NCBI RefSeq assembly: GCF_014651035.1
Contig: NZ_BMWC01000001.1
Coordinates: forward strand, 806,001-870,000
From: Streptomyces lomondensis
GTDB taxonomy: Bacteria > Actinomycetota > Actinomycetes > Streptomycetales > Streptomycetaceae
Length of the DNA stretch: 64,000 bases
Reading direction: 5' to 3'
Position numbers and translations under genes: made by a program. Below the pieces are notes generated by a model that did not search any database, had not been told where the DNA came from, and was given only the letters and a program-made list of their open reading frames with translations. Of this stretch, positions 43,783-52,547 are shown one piece after another (within the stretch, counting starts at the first letter, position 1; every line of letters begins with the position of its first letter).

Positions 43783-44742
43783 TCAGGCACCCGCCGCGTC
43801 AGCGGCAGGTGTCGGCGCCTCGGCGATGAGCTCGCGAGCCGCGTCCAGGTCGGCGGGGGACTTCAGGGCCAGCGTCTTCACCCCGGGCAGGGCCCGCTTG
43901 GCGAGGCCGGTGAGGGTGCCGCCGGGGCACACCTCGATCAGGGCCGTGACACCGAGCTCCTTGAAGGTCTCCATGCACAGGTCCCAGCGGACCGGGTTGG
44001 CGACCTGGCCGACCAGACGCTCCAGCACCTCGGCGCCGGCGGCTACGGCCTGCCCGTCCGCGTTGGAGACCCAGGTCACCTTCGGGTCACCGGTTCCCCG
44101 GGCGTCGGCGGCGGCCTTCGCCAGCGTCTCGACCGCGGGGGCCATGTGGTGGGTGTGGAAGGCGCCGGCGACCTTCAGCGCGACGACCTTGCGCACGCCC
44201 TCGGGCTTGTCCGCCTCCAGCGCGGCGAGCTGCTCCTTGGTGCCCGCCGCGACGATCTGGCCCGCGCCGTTGATGTTCGCCGGGGTCAGCCCCAGCTTCG
44301 TCAGATGGGGAACCGTCACTTCCGGGTCGCCGCCCAGCAGCGCGGCCATGCCCGTCTCGGTGACGGCGGCGGCCTCGGCCATGGCGCGGCCGCGGGTGCG
44401 GACCAGACGGAGCGCCTCCTCGTGCGGGAGCACCCCGGCCAGCGAGGCGGCGGTGAACTCGCCGACGCTGTGCCCGGCGATGGCGCCGACCTTCCGCGAG
44501 AGGTCGGCCGGGTCCTCGAACAGCAGGTACGCGGACGCCAGGCCGGCCGCTACCAGCAGCGGCTGCGCCACCGCGGTGTCGCGGATCTCCTCCGCGTCGG
44601 CCTCGGTGCCGTAACGGATCAGGTCGAGCCCCGCGGCGTCCGACCAGGCCTCGAGGGCACCGCGGACACCGGGGAAGGCGAGCCATTCAGTCAGGAAGCC
44701 GGGCGTCTGGGCGCCCTGGCCGGGAGCGACGAGTACGAGCAC
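43783..44742 (-). CDS. fabD: Malonyl-CoA:ACP transacylase
   Basis: A 319-residue malonyltransferase loading ACP. N-terminal VAPGQGAQTPG, nucleophile Ser in GHSVGEFTAASLAG (near residue 97), Arg in RTRGRAM, His in AGAFHTHHM (near 200), and Gln in the first motif. The GTG at 44742 has GAGAGAG seven bases upstream. First gene of the fab operon, directly downstream of a palindrome likely bound by FasR. Confidence 0.95.
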   Translation of the reverse strand: MLVLVAPGQGAQTPGFLTEWLAFPGVRGALEAWSDAAGLDLIRYGTEADAEEIRDTAVAQPLLVAAGLASAYLLFEDPADLSRKVGAIAGHSVGEFTAASLAGVLPHEEALRLVRTRGRAMAEAAAVTETGMAALLGGDPEVTVPHLTKLGLTPANINGAGQIVAAGTKEQLAALEADKPEGVRKVVALKVAGAFHTHHMAPAVETLAKAAADARGTGDPKVTWVSNADGQAVAAGAEVLERLVGQVANPVRWDLCMETFKELGVTALIEVCPGGTLTGLAKRALPGVKTLALKSPADLDAARELIAEAPTPAADAAGA

Positions 44743-44806
44743 TCTCACACTCTCTCTTGGAGACGGGCACGGCCGCCCGTGGGGACAGGGACGAAGAACA
44801 CGAGGG

Positions 44807-44831
44807 GGTTTTGTCGAGCCCCGACAAAACC
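44807..44831 (-). promoter_or_regulatory. Candidate FasR operator before fabD
   Basis: A perfect 10-bp inverted repeat, GGTTTTGTCG-N5-CGACAAAACC, starting at the fasR stop and about 65 bases upstream of fabD. It is where an activator of the operon would bind. On the minus strand it is followed by C residues rather than a T-run, so a terminator role is less likely. Confidence 0.6.
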
Positions 44832-46037
44832 TTAGGGCTGGAGATCTCCATCGACCAGACGCCCCAGGATCAGCGCGATCCGCAGCGTGAACGCAGAGCG
44901 TACATCGGAGGGTGACCATCCGGTGACGTCAGTCACACGTCGAAGCCGGTAGCGGACGGTGTTGGGATGCACGAACAGCATCCGGGCGGCGCCTTCGAGA
45001 CTGCTCGCCTGTTCCAGATAGACGCTCAGGGTTTCCAGGAGCGCGGCCCCGGCCTCCTCCAGCGGTCTGTAGATCTCCTCCACCAGCTGCTCGCGGGCCG
45101 AGGGATCACCGGCGATCGCCCGCTCCGGGAGCAGGTCGTCCGCCAGGACCGGGCGCGGGGCGTCCTGCCAGGCGGAACACGCCTTCAGCCCGGCCGCGGC
45201 GGCCTGCGCGGACCGGGTCGCGGCCAGCAGGTCCGGCACCACCGGGCCCGCCACGACAGGCCCGGCCGCGTACGGGCCGATCAGCGACTTGGCGACGGCC
45301 AGCGGGTTGTCGCTGCCGCCGGCGATCACGACCAGCCGGTCCCCGAGCACCCCGGTGAGCACCTGGAGCTTGGCGTGCCGGGCGGCGCGCCGGATCGCCT
45401 CGACGGTCAGTTCGCTGTCCCCGTCGGGTGCCGTGCCGAGCACCACGCACACATGCTCGGGCGAGTTCCAGCCGAGGGCGGCGGCCCGAGACACGGCGCC
45501 CTCGTCGGCCTCGCCGCTGAGCACGGCGTTCACGACCAGGGACTCCAGGCGGGCGTCCCAGGCGCCGCGTGCCTCGGCGGCCTGGGCGTACACCTGGGCG
45601 GTGGCGAAGGCGATCTCCCGGGCGTAGACGAGCAGCGCCTCGCGCAGCACGCTCTCGTCGCCGGGGGCCGCGACCTCGTCGATCGCGGACTCCATGACCT
45701 CGATGGTGGTGCGCACCATCTCCACGGTCTGCCGCAGCGTGATCGCCCGGGTCAGCTCGCGCGGCGCGGTGCCGAACACGTCGGTGGAGATGGCCTGCGG
45801 GGCGTCCGGGTGCCGGAACCACTCGGTGAAAGCGGCGATGCCCGCCTGCGCGACCAGACCGATCCAGGAACGGTTCTCCGGGGGCATGGCCCGGTACCAG
45901 GGCAGCGTCTCGTCCATCCGCGCGATGGCCTGCGCGGCGAGCGATCCGGACGACTTCTCCAGCCGCTTCAGCGTCGCGGCATGCGGATGGAAGGGGTGCG
46001 CTGCGACTTCGTTCTTGCTGGTTTCGGGTTCGGGCAC
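44832..46037 (-). CDS. fasR: PucR-type transcriptional activator of fatty acid synthesis
   Basis: A 401-residue regulator. Most of the protein is a PucR/CdaR-like sensor (a GAF/GGDEF-derived fold around residues 150-280), with a C-terminal HTH_30 domain: SLEGAARMLFVHPNTVRYRLRR and TGWSPSDVRSAFTLRIAL. Its position next to fabD is that of S. coelicolor FasR, shown there to activate fabDHPF. GTG at 46037 is chosen; the longer frame to 46235 runs through intergenic repeats and reads as noise. Confidence 0.9.
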   Translation of the reverse strand: MPEPETSKNEVAAHPFHPHAATLKRLEKSSGSLAAQAIARMDETLPWYRAMPPENRSWIGLVAQAGIAAFTEWFRHPDAPQAISTDVFGTAPRELTRAITLRQTVEMVRTTIEVMESAIDEVAAPGDESVLREALLVYAREIAFATAQVYAQAAEARGAWDARLESLVVNAVLSGEADEGAVSRAAALGWNSPEHVCVVLGTAPDGDSELTVEAIRRAARHAKLQVLTGVLGDRLVVIAGGSDNPLAVAKSLIGPYAAGPVVAGPVVPDLLAATRSAQAAAAGLKACSAWQDAPRPVLADDLLPERAIAGDPSAREQLVEEIYRPLEEAGAALLETLSVYLEQASSLEGAARMLFVHPNTVRYRLRRVTDVTGWSPSDVRSAFTLRIALILGRLVDGDLQP

Positions 46038-46082
46038 GGGACAAGACTGCCTTATCCGGACGGGAAGGTGCGTGGCCGGGTC

Positions 46083-46348
46083 AGGCCCTGCCCGGCGGAT
46101 CAGGTCGCAGACGCGGGGTCTGGCACGCCCATCTGCGGCGTTGTCGTCGGTCCCCGACTCCCCCAAGCTCTCGACTTCGCTCGAGCAGGGGGGACCCCCA
46201 TCGCGTCGACGCCCTCCTCCGCCTTGCAGCTGCACGCTCCCCCAAGCTCTCGGCTGCGCTCGAGCAGGGAGGTACCCCCATGACCCCGCTCACCGGCGCT
46301 GACCAGTTGCCGTTGCTTCACTGCGACCTGATCCGCCGGGCAGGGCCT
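46083..46348. repeat. 28-bp perfect inverted repeat enclosing two tandem palindromic repeats (family C)
   Basis: Arms at 46083-46110 and 46321-46348 are exact reverse complements (one arm begins CTGCGACCTGATCCGCCGGG). Inside lie two 43-44 bp direct copies of a hairpin-forming repeat, CCCCCAAGCTCTCG-N8-CTCGAGCAGGG (46158-46200 and 46237-46280). The element fills the gap between the divergent fasR and pirin genes and ends 15 bases before the pirin start. No transposase or target duplication was seen. Confidence 0.8.
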
Positions 46349-46363
46349 ACCGTGGACCCCGTG

Positions 46364-47014
46364 ATGGACATTCGGCGCGCTGACGAGCGCTACCAGGGCG
46401 GCGACCCGGCGGCCGGAATCGAGAGTCGGCACGCCTTCTCCTTCGGGTCCCACTACGACCCGGACAACCTCCGCTTCGGCCAGGTGCTCGCGTGCAACGA
46501 GGAGCGCCTGGCCCCGGGGGCCGGGTTCGACGAGCACCCGCACAGTCACACGGAGATCGTGACGTGGGTGGTGGAGGGCGAGCTGACGCACCGGGACTCC
46601 ACGGGGCACGAGTCGGTGGTGCGCCACGGGGACGTGCAGCGGCTCAGCTCGGCGGGCGGGGTGCGCCACGTGGAGCGCAACGACGGCCCGGAGCCCCTGA
46701 CGTTCATCCAGATGTGGCTGGCCCCGCTCCAGCCCGGCGGCGACCCGTTCTACGAGGTCGTGCACGGCATCGCGGACTCCACGCCGTACGCTGTGCCGGA
46801 GGCCGGCGCGATGCTGCACGTACGGCGGCTGGGGGCGGGGGAGCGGACCGCGGTGCCGGACGGGGCGTACACGTACGTGCACGTCGTCCGCGGTGCGGTA
46901 CGCCTGGACGGCGAGGAGCTGGGCGCCGGTGACGCGGCCCGGGTCACCGACGCCAAGGGCCTGGAGGCCGAGGGCGTGACCGAGGCCGAGCTCCTCATCT
47001 GGGAGATGGCCTAG
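46364..47014 (+). CDS. Pirin family protein
   Basis: A 216-residue bicupin. The N-terminal cupin has the metal ligands in FDEHPHSHTEIVTWVVEGEL (His-His-His-Glu pattern) and RLSSAGGVRHVERN. The C-terminal cupin is truncated relative to eukaryotic pirin. Bacterial pirins include quercetinases and metabolic regulators; here function is open. The ATG at 46364 is used because the upstream in-frame sequence is the inverted-repeat arm. No ribosome binding site is obvious. The stop overlaps the convergent serine hydrolase by four bases. Confidence 0.9.
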   Translation: MDIRRADERYQGGDPAAGIESRHAFSFGSHYDPDNLRFGQVLACNEERLAPGAGFDEHPHSHTEIVTWVVEGELTHRDSTGHESVVRHGDVQRLSSAGGVRHVERNDGPEPLTFIQMWLAPLQPGGDPFYEVVHGIADSTPYAVPEAGAMLHVRRLGAGERTAVPDGAYTYVHVVRGAVRLDGEELGAGDAARVTDAKGLEAEGVTEAELLIWEMA

Positions 47015-47826
47015 AGCTCCGCGAGCACCGCGTCCGTGAACACCGGCCACGCCTCGATCGCCCACGGCCCGAACGCCCGGTCCGTCAGCGCCACGCACGC
47101 CGCCCGAGCGTCGGGGTCGATCCACAGGAACGTACCGGACTGCCCGAAATGCCCGAACGTCCGCGGGGAGGACGAAGTGCCCGTCCAGTGCGGCGACTTG
47201 GAGTCGCGGATCTCGAAGCCGAGCCCCCAGTCATTGGGGTTCTGGTGGCCGTACCCCGGCAGGACGCCCTTCGTGCCCGGGTAGTGCACGGCCATCGCCT
47301 CGGCGACCGTACGGGGATCCAGCAGGCGCGGCGCCTGCACCTCGGCCGCGAACCGCAGCAGGTCCTCGACCGTGGACACCCCGTCCTTGGCCGGAGAGCC
47401 CTCCAGCGTCGTCGAGGTCATGCCCAGCGGCTCCAGCACGGCCTGCCGCAGGTACTCCGCGAACGGGATGTCGGTCGCCTTCGCGACATGCTCGCCGAGC
47501 TGCTCGAAGCCGGCGTTCGAGTACAGCCGCCGCTCCCCGGGCGGGGCCGTGACCCTGTGCTCGTCGAAGGCGAGGCCCGAGGTGTGCGCGAGCAGGTGCC
47601 GGACCGTCGACCCGGTGGGACCGGCGGGCTCGTCGAACTCGATGGCCCCCTCCTCGTACGCGACGAGCACCGCGTAGGCGGCCAGCGGCTTGGTCACCGA
47701 CGCGAGCGGGAACCGCCGCCCGGCCGGGCCGTGGGTGCCGAGGACGGTGCCGTCCGCTCGTACGACACCCGCCGCGGCGGTGGGAACCGGCCAGTTCTCG
47801 ATCAACGCGAGGCTCTTCAACGACAT
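47011..47826 (-). CDS. Serine hydrolase, beta-lactamase family
   Basis: A 271-residue enzyme of the class C beta-lactamase/D-Ala-D-Ala-carboxypeptidase fold. Motifs: PLASVTKPLAAY (SxxK, near residue 42), RLYSNAGFEQLG (YxN, near 105) and a C-terminal FGHFGQSGTF in place of KTG. No signal peptide. ATG at 47826 is preferred over a TTG 13 codons upstream. Likely an esterase or peptidase. Ends convergently on the pirin gene. Confidence 0.88.
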   Translation of the reverse strand: MSLKSLALIENWPVPTAAAGVVRADGTVLGTHGPAGRRFPLASVTKPLAAYAVLVAYEEGAIEFDEPAGPTGSTVRHLLAHTSGLAFDEHRVTAPPGERRLYSNAGFEQLGEHVAKATDIPFAEYLRQAVLEPLGMTSTTLEGSPAKDGVSTVEDLLRFAAEVQAPRLLDPRTVAEAMAVHYPGTKGVLPGYGHQNPNDWGLGFEIRDSKSPHWTGTSSSPRTFGHFGQSGTFLWIDPDARAACVALTDRAFGPWAIEAWPVFTDAVLAEL

Positions 47827-47940
47827 GCGTTCGAGCCTATGCGCTCCGGGCGCCGGCTCCGGCAAGGGGTAGGGCTCGGGCCGGAGATACGCTTCCCAGC
47901 CGGATCAGGAGGCGTCCTGCCGATTTCTTACCGTCGGCGC

Positions 47941-47978
47941 TTGCTTGGAGTGCACTCCAAGGTCCTAGCGTGGGGGCC
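47941..47978 (+). promoter_or_regulatory. MerR-type promoter-operator
   Basis: TTGCTT (47941-47946) and TAGCGT (47966-47971) are separated by 19 bases. The perfect 18-bp palindrome CTTGGAGTGCACTCCAAG (47944-47961) fills the spacer. This is the classic MerR layout. The predicted transcription start falls at or next to the ATG, so the mRNA is probably leaderless. Confidence 0.75.
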
Positions 47979-48443
47979 ATGACGGTGATGGAGACCACGG
48001 GCACCAGGACCGACACCTGCGCCGGCCCGCCGCAGCAGAACCGGCGCCCGGACGGGGAGGACCGCTACACGATCAGCGAGGTCGTCGCCTTGACCGGCCT
48101 GACGGCACACACCCTGCGCTGGTACGAGCGCATCGGCCTGATGCCGCACATCGACCGCTCCCACACCGGCCAGCGCCGCTACACCAACCGCGACCTCGAC
48201 TGGCTCGACCTCGTCGGCAAGCTCCGCCTGACGGGCATGCCGGTGGCCGACATGGTCCGGTACGCGGAACTGGTGCGCGAGGGCGACCACACCTACGGCG
48301 AGCGCTTCGAGCTGCTGAAGACGACCCGCGAGGACGTCCTGGCCAGGATCGACGAACTCCGCGGCACCCTCGCCGTGCTCGACAGGAAGATCAGTTTCTA
48401 CGCGGACGCCGGGCGGGCCCTGGCGTCGGAGAGGTCCCGATGA
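47979..48443 (+). CDS. MerR-family transcriptional regulator
   Basis: A 154-residue regulator. Winged helix YTISEVVALTGLTAHTLRWYERIGLM (near residue 29) and RYTNRDLDWLDLVGKLRLTGM, then a coiled coil (ERFELLKTTREDVLARIDELRGTLAVLDRKI). No conserved Cys for metal binding, so an organic effector is likely. It overlaps the next gene by four bases (ATGA) and presumably controls both through the palindrome in its own promoter. Confidence 0.93.
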   Translation: MTVMETTGTRTDTCAGPPQQNRRPDGEDRYTISEVVALTGLTAHTLRWYERIGLMPHIDRSHTGQRRYTNRDLDWLDLVGKLRLTGMPVADMVRYAELVREGDHTYGERFELLKTTREDVLARIDELRGTLAVLDRKISFYADAGRALASERSR

Positions 48444-49456
48444 CGGACGGCAGGATCACGACGGCCAAGCTCGGCGACAACGGCCCCGAGGTGGGCGTCC
48501 AGGGCCTCGGCTGCATGGGCATGAGCTTCGCCTACGGCCCCACGGACGCGGACGCGTCCCGGGCCACCCTGGAACGGGCGCTCGAACTGGGCGTCACCTT
48601 CTACGACACGGCCGACGCGTACGGCGCCGGCGAGAACGAGCGGTTCCTGTCACCGTTCTTCAAGGCCCACCGCGACGAGGTCGTGATCGCGACCAAGTTC
48701 GCCCTGTCGATCCCGCCGGACGACCCGACGCGCCGGGTCATCCGCAACGACCCGCCCTACATCCGCCAGGCCGTCGAGGCGAGCCTGAAGCGCCTCGACG
48801 TCGACGTCATCGACCTCTACTACATGCACCGGCGCGATGTGAACGTGCCGATCGAGGAGAGCGTCGGCACGATGGCCGACCTGGTCCGCGAGGGCAAGGT
48901 CAAGCACCTGGGCCTGAGCGAGGTGACGGCGGACGAACTGCGCGCCGCGCACGCGGTGCACCCGATCGCGGCCGTGCAGTCGGAGTGGTCGCTGTTCAGC
49001 CGCGACATCGAGACGCACGTCGTCCCGGCGGCCCGCGACCTGGGCGTGGCCCTCGTCCCGTACTCGCCCCTCGGCCGCGGCTTCCTGACCGGCTCCTTCA
49101 CCGACGCCGAGCAGGATCTGACGCCGGATGACTTCCGCCGCCAGCAGCCCCGCTTCACGGGCGACAACGCGACGGCCAACGCGACCCTGCTGGAACTGAT
49201 CCGCTCGGTGGCCGAGGCCCACGACGCCTCCCTCGGCCAGATCGCCCTGGCCTGGGTCCAGCAGCAGACGACGATCCACGACCTCCCGGTGATCCCGATC
49301 CCCGGCACCCGCAAGCCCTCCAGGGTGGAGGAGAACACCGCGGCGACCAGGATCGTCCTGACGGACGAACAACTGGACCTGCTGAACGGCATCGCGGCCC
49401 AGGTGGCGGGCAACCGTTACGCGGACATGGCGTTCACTTCAGCGGGCCGGGAGTAG
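48440..49456 (+). CDS. Aldo/keto reductase
   Basis: A 338-residue NADPH-dependent reductase of the AKR13 type. Catalytic tetrad: Asp and Tyr in FYDTADAYGAGENE, Lys in VIATKFA, His in YYMHRRD. The C-terminal coenzyme site has PGTRKPSRVEENTAA. Translationally coupled to the MerR gene, suggesting induction by the aldehyde or ketone sensed. Such MerR-AKR pairs are frequent in streptomycetes. Confidence 0.93.
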   Translation: MTDGRITTAKLGDNGPEVGVQGLGCMGMSFAYGPTDADASRATLERALELGVTFYDTADAYGAGENERFLSPFFKAHRDEVVIATKFALSIPPDDPTRRVIRNDPPYIRQAVEASLKRLDVDVIDLYYMHRRDVNVPIEESVGTMADLVREGKVKHLGLSEVTADELRAAHAVHPIAAVQSEWSLFSRDIETHVVPAARDLGVALVPYSPLGRGFLTGSFTDAEQDLTPDDFRRQQPRFTGDNATANATLLELIRSVAEAHDASLGQIALAWVQQQTTIHDLPVIPIPGTRKPSRVEENTAATRIVLTDEQLDLLNGIAAQVAGNRYADMAFTSAGRE

Positions 49457-49470
49457 AGGGTCCTTCTTTT

Positions 49471-49530
49471 CAGGGGCGCGGGGAACTGCGCGACCGGCCA
49501 CACTCAGCCCGCACCCGCCGGCGCGCAGCA
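49471..49530 (+). repeat. Intergenic repeat family A, copy 3
   Basis: Core GGGGCGCGGGGAACTGCGCG, then ACCGGCCACACTC and CCGCACCCGCCGG. It lies between the convergent aldo/keto reductase and DUF4429 genes. Confidence 0.8.
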
Positions 49531-49541
49531 CCTCGCAGACG

Positions 49542-50411
49542 CTAAAGCTCCGCCAACAACTCCGCCTTCTTGACCGAAAACTCCTCATCGGTCACCAACC
49601 CGGCCTGATGCAACTCCCCGAGATGCCGGATCCGCTCGGCGATGTCCGCGGGGTCACGGCGCGGCGCAGCCGCGGGAACGGCGGCCACCGGACTGGACGT
49701 CCGCACCGCGGAAAGCACCGCCGCCGCGAACGGCAGCGACTCGTGCACAGGCCCGTACCCCAGCCCGAACACCACCGCCGCCGGATCCTGGTCGGCCTGC
49801 ACCGCGGACTCACCCGCATCCCGCCGCAGCAACCGCAGATGCCCCTCGAACACCTCCGGCGACCGCCACTCCACCCCGTTCAGCTCCCCGACGGAGAAAC
49901 TCTGGTCCCCGGCCTTCCACTTCGCCGACGACGCCCCTGTCCAGAACCACCGGAAGCTCACGGTCCGCCCGTCGAAGGTCGCCTTCCCGTCGTACGCCTT
50001 GAACGACAGCGGCCCCTTCGGCGGCTCCACGAGGAACCGATCCGCCGGCCCGGACTCCGTCAGCAGCCCCCGCAGCTCGTCGGCGTAGTACTCCGCGAGC
50101 ACCTCCCGCTCGGCGGGCAGCACCAGCCGGTAGGGATCGCCGCTCTCCTTCAGCTGCCCGGCGGCCGCCTCCATCAGCGGGTCCGCACCGGGCCGCGGCT
50201 CGACGCGCAGCACGACCGTGCCGCGCTTGCCGCGCGTCAGCGTCACACCGGCGATCGCCTCCAGGGGCACACGACGTTCCCCGAGCGCCTGGAAGAGCTT
50301 GGGTGTTCGAATCCCCCGTTCGTAGCGGATGAGCACGGAGTCGGACTCGAACTCCCAGGCGGCATGAAATCCGGCCAGTACGTCACCCATGCGGCTCATC
50401 GTATGCGGCAC
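49542..50411 (-). CDS. DUF4429 protein with C-terminal SHOCT domain
   Basis: A 289-residue soluble protein. Two DUF4429 (PH-like) repeats: about residues 8-120 (GYHAAWEFESDSVLIRYE-like start) and 130-225. A Pro/Ala linker follows, then a SHOCT helix pair (RIRHLGELHQAGLVTDEEF and SVKKAELLAEL). The GTG at 50411 has GGAGG five bases upstream; ATGs at 50399 and 50390 are alternatives. SHOCT proteins are thought to oligomerise or associate with membranes. Function unknown. Confidence 0.85.
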   Translation of the reverse strand: MPHTMSRMGDVLAGFHAAWEFESDSVLIRYERGIRTPKLFQALGERRVPLEAIAGVTLTRGKRGTVVLRVEPRPGADPLMEAAAGQLKESGDPYRLVLPAEREVLAEYYADELRGLLTESGPADRFLVEPPKGPLSFKAYDGKATFDGRTVSFRWFWTGASSAKWKAGDQSFSVGELNGVEWRSPEVFEGHLRLLRRDAGESAVQADQDPAAVVFGLGYGPVHESLPFAAAVLSAVRTSSPVAAVPAAAPRRDPADIAERIRHLGELHQAGLVTDEEFSVKKAELLAEL

Positions 50412-50465
50412 GCGCTCCTCCGTCCCCCTCCCGAGCAGACCGCAGTTCCTTCGCCTCTACGCGCG

Positions 50466-51674
50466 TCAGACCGCCGCCGTGCCGGACAAACCGGTACGGC
50501 AGACGCCGTCTTCGTGCGCGCAGTGCACCGAGCGGTATGCGCCAACGCCGATCTCTGCGAAATTCATCAGACTTGCCGTGCCCGGCTCGAAGTAGCCGGC
50601 GTGCCCCTTCGCGCCCTGCGCGGACAGCACCCGCGCCCCGAACCCTGCGGACACCGGATCCGCCCCGTGGCCCAGCCCGCCGACCTCCAGGTACGGCACG
50701 TCCTGGATCCAGTCGTCGGCGTCCCGCATCGCCCACACCCGGGCGCTGGTGTGCAGTTGGGCGGCCTTCTCCACGCGCATGCCGGGGCTGCCCGCCACCG
50801 CGATGTCGGAGACCCGGCCCGGCAGCGAGTGCGCGGCGACCCCGCAGACCACCGAGCCGTAGCTGTGGCAGAACAGCGACACCGGCGCGCCGCCGGGCAG
50901 CGCCCGCACCAGCGCGTTCAGCCGTACGGCGCCCTCCTCGGCGCGCATCGCCGTCGCCGAGTCGATGCCGAGCCCGCTGGGTGCCGTGTAGTCGGCCCAG
51001 GCGATCACGGCCGTCCGGGTCGAGGGGCTCGCCTTACGCTCCGCCGCGTACAGGGACTCGGCCATGCCTGCGGGCGCCGAGTACTTGCGGCGGGTGCGCT
51101 GGAAGGTGAGCAGGTCGGTGTCCACGCCGGGGACGACGACCGAGACCCGGTCCGCCTCGCGCAGGTCGCCGAAGACCTCCGCCACCCGGCCCGAGCCCTC
51201 CGGGTCGAAGGCGAGGATGTGGCGCCCCTTCTCCATGAGGTCCTCGAAGCGGTGCAGCCTGCGGCCGGCCTCGTGCTGCCCGGCCGGGGTGAGGCGCTGG
51301 TCGTGCATGCGTTCCCGCTCGACCTCGCGCGCCTTGGCGAGCGCGATGCGGTTGGCGCGGTAGCGCAGCTCGACGGGCGCGCCGTTCATGTTGCCGACCG
51401 CGAGCGGATACTTGCGGGCCAGGCTCGCGCGGTCCCGCTCGGTGAGCGAGGCGAAGAAGCGGGCCAGCTTCGTCGGCTCGGACTGCGGGTCCGGCAGCCG
51501 GTGACCGTCGATCCGGCCGTGCTCCCAGGCGGAGAGCGAGGCCTGGAGTGGTGTGGCGCCCCGCTGGTTGCGCAGGGCCGTCCAGCCGGTGGTCGCCAGC
51601 ATCACGAACACGACGGCCAGAGCAAGCAGTGCGCGCCAGACGTTCAGCTGCGGGGTGGTGTCGAAGGAAGTCAC
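50466..51674 (-). CDS. DUF1023 alpha/beta hydrolase, membrane-anchored
   Basis: A 402-residue protein. One N-terminal transmembrane helix (about residues 14-34), a helical region, then a DUF1023 alpha/beta hydrolase domain: VPGVDTDLLTFQR, nucleophile elbow FCHSYGSVVCG, a probable Asp in RDADDWI and His in GHAGYFEPG. The family is actinomycete-specific; most members are uncharacterised esterases. A stretch between residues 80 and 165 is helix-rich and may be a lid. Confidence 0.87.
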   Translation of the reverse strand: MTSFDTTPQLNVWRALLALAVVFVMLATTGWTALRNQRGATPLQASLSAWEHGRIDGHRLPDPQSEPTKLARFFASLTERDRASLARKYPLAVGNMNGAPVELRYRANRIALAKAREVERERMHDQRLTPAGQHEAGRRLHRFEDLMEKGRHILAFDPEGSGRVAEVFGDLREADRVSVVVPGVDTDLLTFQRTRRKYSAPAGMAESLYAAERKASPSTRTAVIAWADYTAPSGLGIDSATAMRAEEGAVRLNALVRALPGGAPVSLFCHSYGSVVCGVAAHSLPGRVSDIAVAGSPGMRVEKAAQLHTSARVWAMRDADDWIQDVPYLEVGGLGHGADPVSAGFGARVLSAQGAKGHAGYFEPGTASLMNFAEIGVGAYRSVHCAHEDGVCRTGLSGTAAV

Positions 51675-51747
51675 TGAAAGGACACACTAGGAGAACGAGA
51701 GGGTCTCGCGTTAACCAAGTGACCGGGATCACGTTTCGGTGTATGTG

Positions 51748-52434
51748 CTAGGGGGACTGCCCCGCACGCCAGTTCCCCGCCAGCGCGGGACCCACCTGAT
51801 CGAGGTAGGTCGTGGTCAGTTGGCGCATGCCTTCCAGGGTGAGGTCGTCCCCCGCGGACCACAGCCGCTCGGTGACTCGAATCACCCCGCCGAAGAGAGC
51901 GACGAGGATCCTCGGCCGCGGGTCCGCGTCCACATCGAGCCCCTCGCGCTCGGCGATGATGCCCGCGAGCTGCTCCTCCAGTTCCGCCGCCCGCCGCAGA
52001 TGGGCGGCGAGCAGCGCGGGCGTCGACTCGATCACCCGGTAGACCCGCATGTGCAGCTCGATCGGCACGATCTCCTCGACGGCCTCGTTGATCGTGTCCC
52101 AGCTCTCCAGGACGGCCCGGCGCAGTGCCTCCAGCGGCGCCTCGTCCGGCGGGCGGGCCCGTACGGCGTCGACGACCAGCGCCTCCGCGAGCCGTGGCAC
52201 GAAGAACGCCGTCTCCTCCTTGCCGGCGAAGTAGCGGAAGAAGGTGCGCTGCGAGACGTCGACGGCGGAGGCGATGTCGTCGACGGTCGTCTCCTCGTAG
52301 CCGCGCGTGGCGAACAGCTCCAGGGCGGCCCGCAGCAGCGCGTCCCGGGTGCGCCGCTTCTTGCGTTCGCGCAGGCCCAGGCGGGGTGCCGGCCGGACGG
52401 CTCCCGCCGGAGTCGCCGTGTGCGCTGTCTTCAA
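51748..52434 (-). CDS. TetR-family transcriptional regulator
   Basis: A 228-residue regulator. HTH near residues 25-70: RTRDALLRAALELFATRGYEETTVDDIASAVDVSQRTFFRYFAGKEE; the ligand domain follows. It is divergent from the MFS exporter gene with a 113-base gap, the standard arrangement for a repressor of a drug or metabolite pump. Confidence 0.93.
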   Translation of the reverse strand: MKTAHTATPAGAVRPAPRLGLRERKKRRTRDALLRAALELFATRGYEETTVDDIASAVDVSQRTFFRYFAGKEETAFFVPRLAEALVVDAVRARPPDEAPLEALRRAVLESWDTINEAVEEIVPIELHMRVYRVIESTPALLAAHLRRAAELEEQLAGIIAEREGLDVDADPRPRILVALFGGVIRVTERLWSAGDDLTLEGMRQLTTTYLDQVGPALAGNWRAGQSP

Positions 52435-52484
52435 GGGCCTCTCCTCCGAACTGTTTTCCCAGTTCAGGCTATACGGGGATGTCG

Positions 52485-52547
52485 TGTCAGTTACCGACTA
52501 GTGAATTGGTTTGTCAACTGTCAGTGGCTGTCATTAGCCTCGAACGC
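52485..52547 (+). promoter_or_regulatory. Promoter and possible TetR site of the MFS gene
   Basis: TTGTCA (52511-52516) and TTAGCC (52534-52539) with a 17-base spacer form a plausible promoter. The start codon is nine bases further and lacks a ribosome binding site, so leaderless translation is likely. TGTCAGTTACCGAC and TGTCAGTGGCTGTC form a direct repeat around the promoter that could bind the TetR protein. Confidence 0.45.

Noticed and set aside
46044..46235. N-terminal extension of FasR and the upstream extension of pirin
   Set aside because: Both lie in the inverted-repeat element; the peptide mirrors (CDLIRRAGP in both) come from the arms, not from protein homology.
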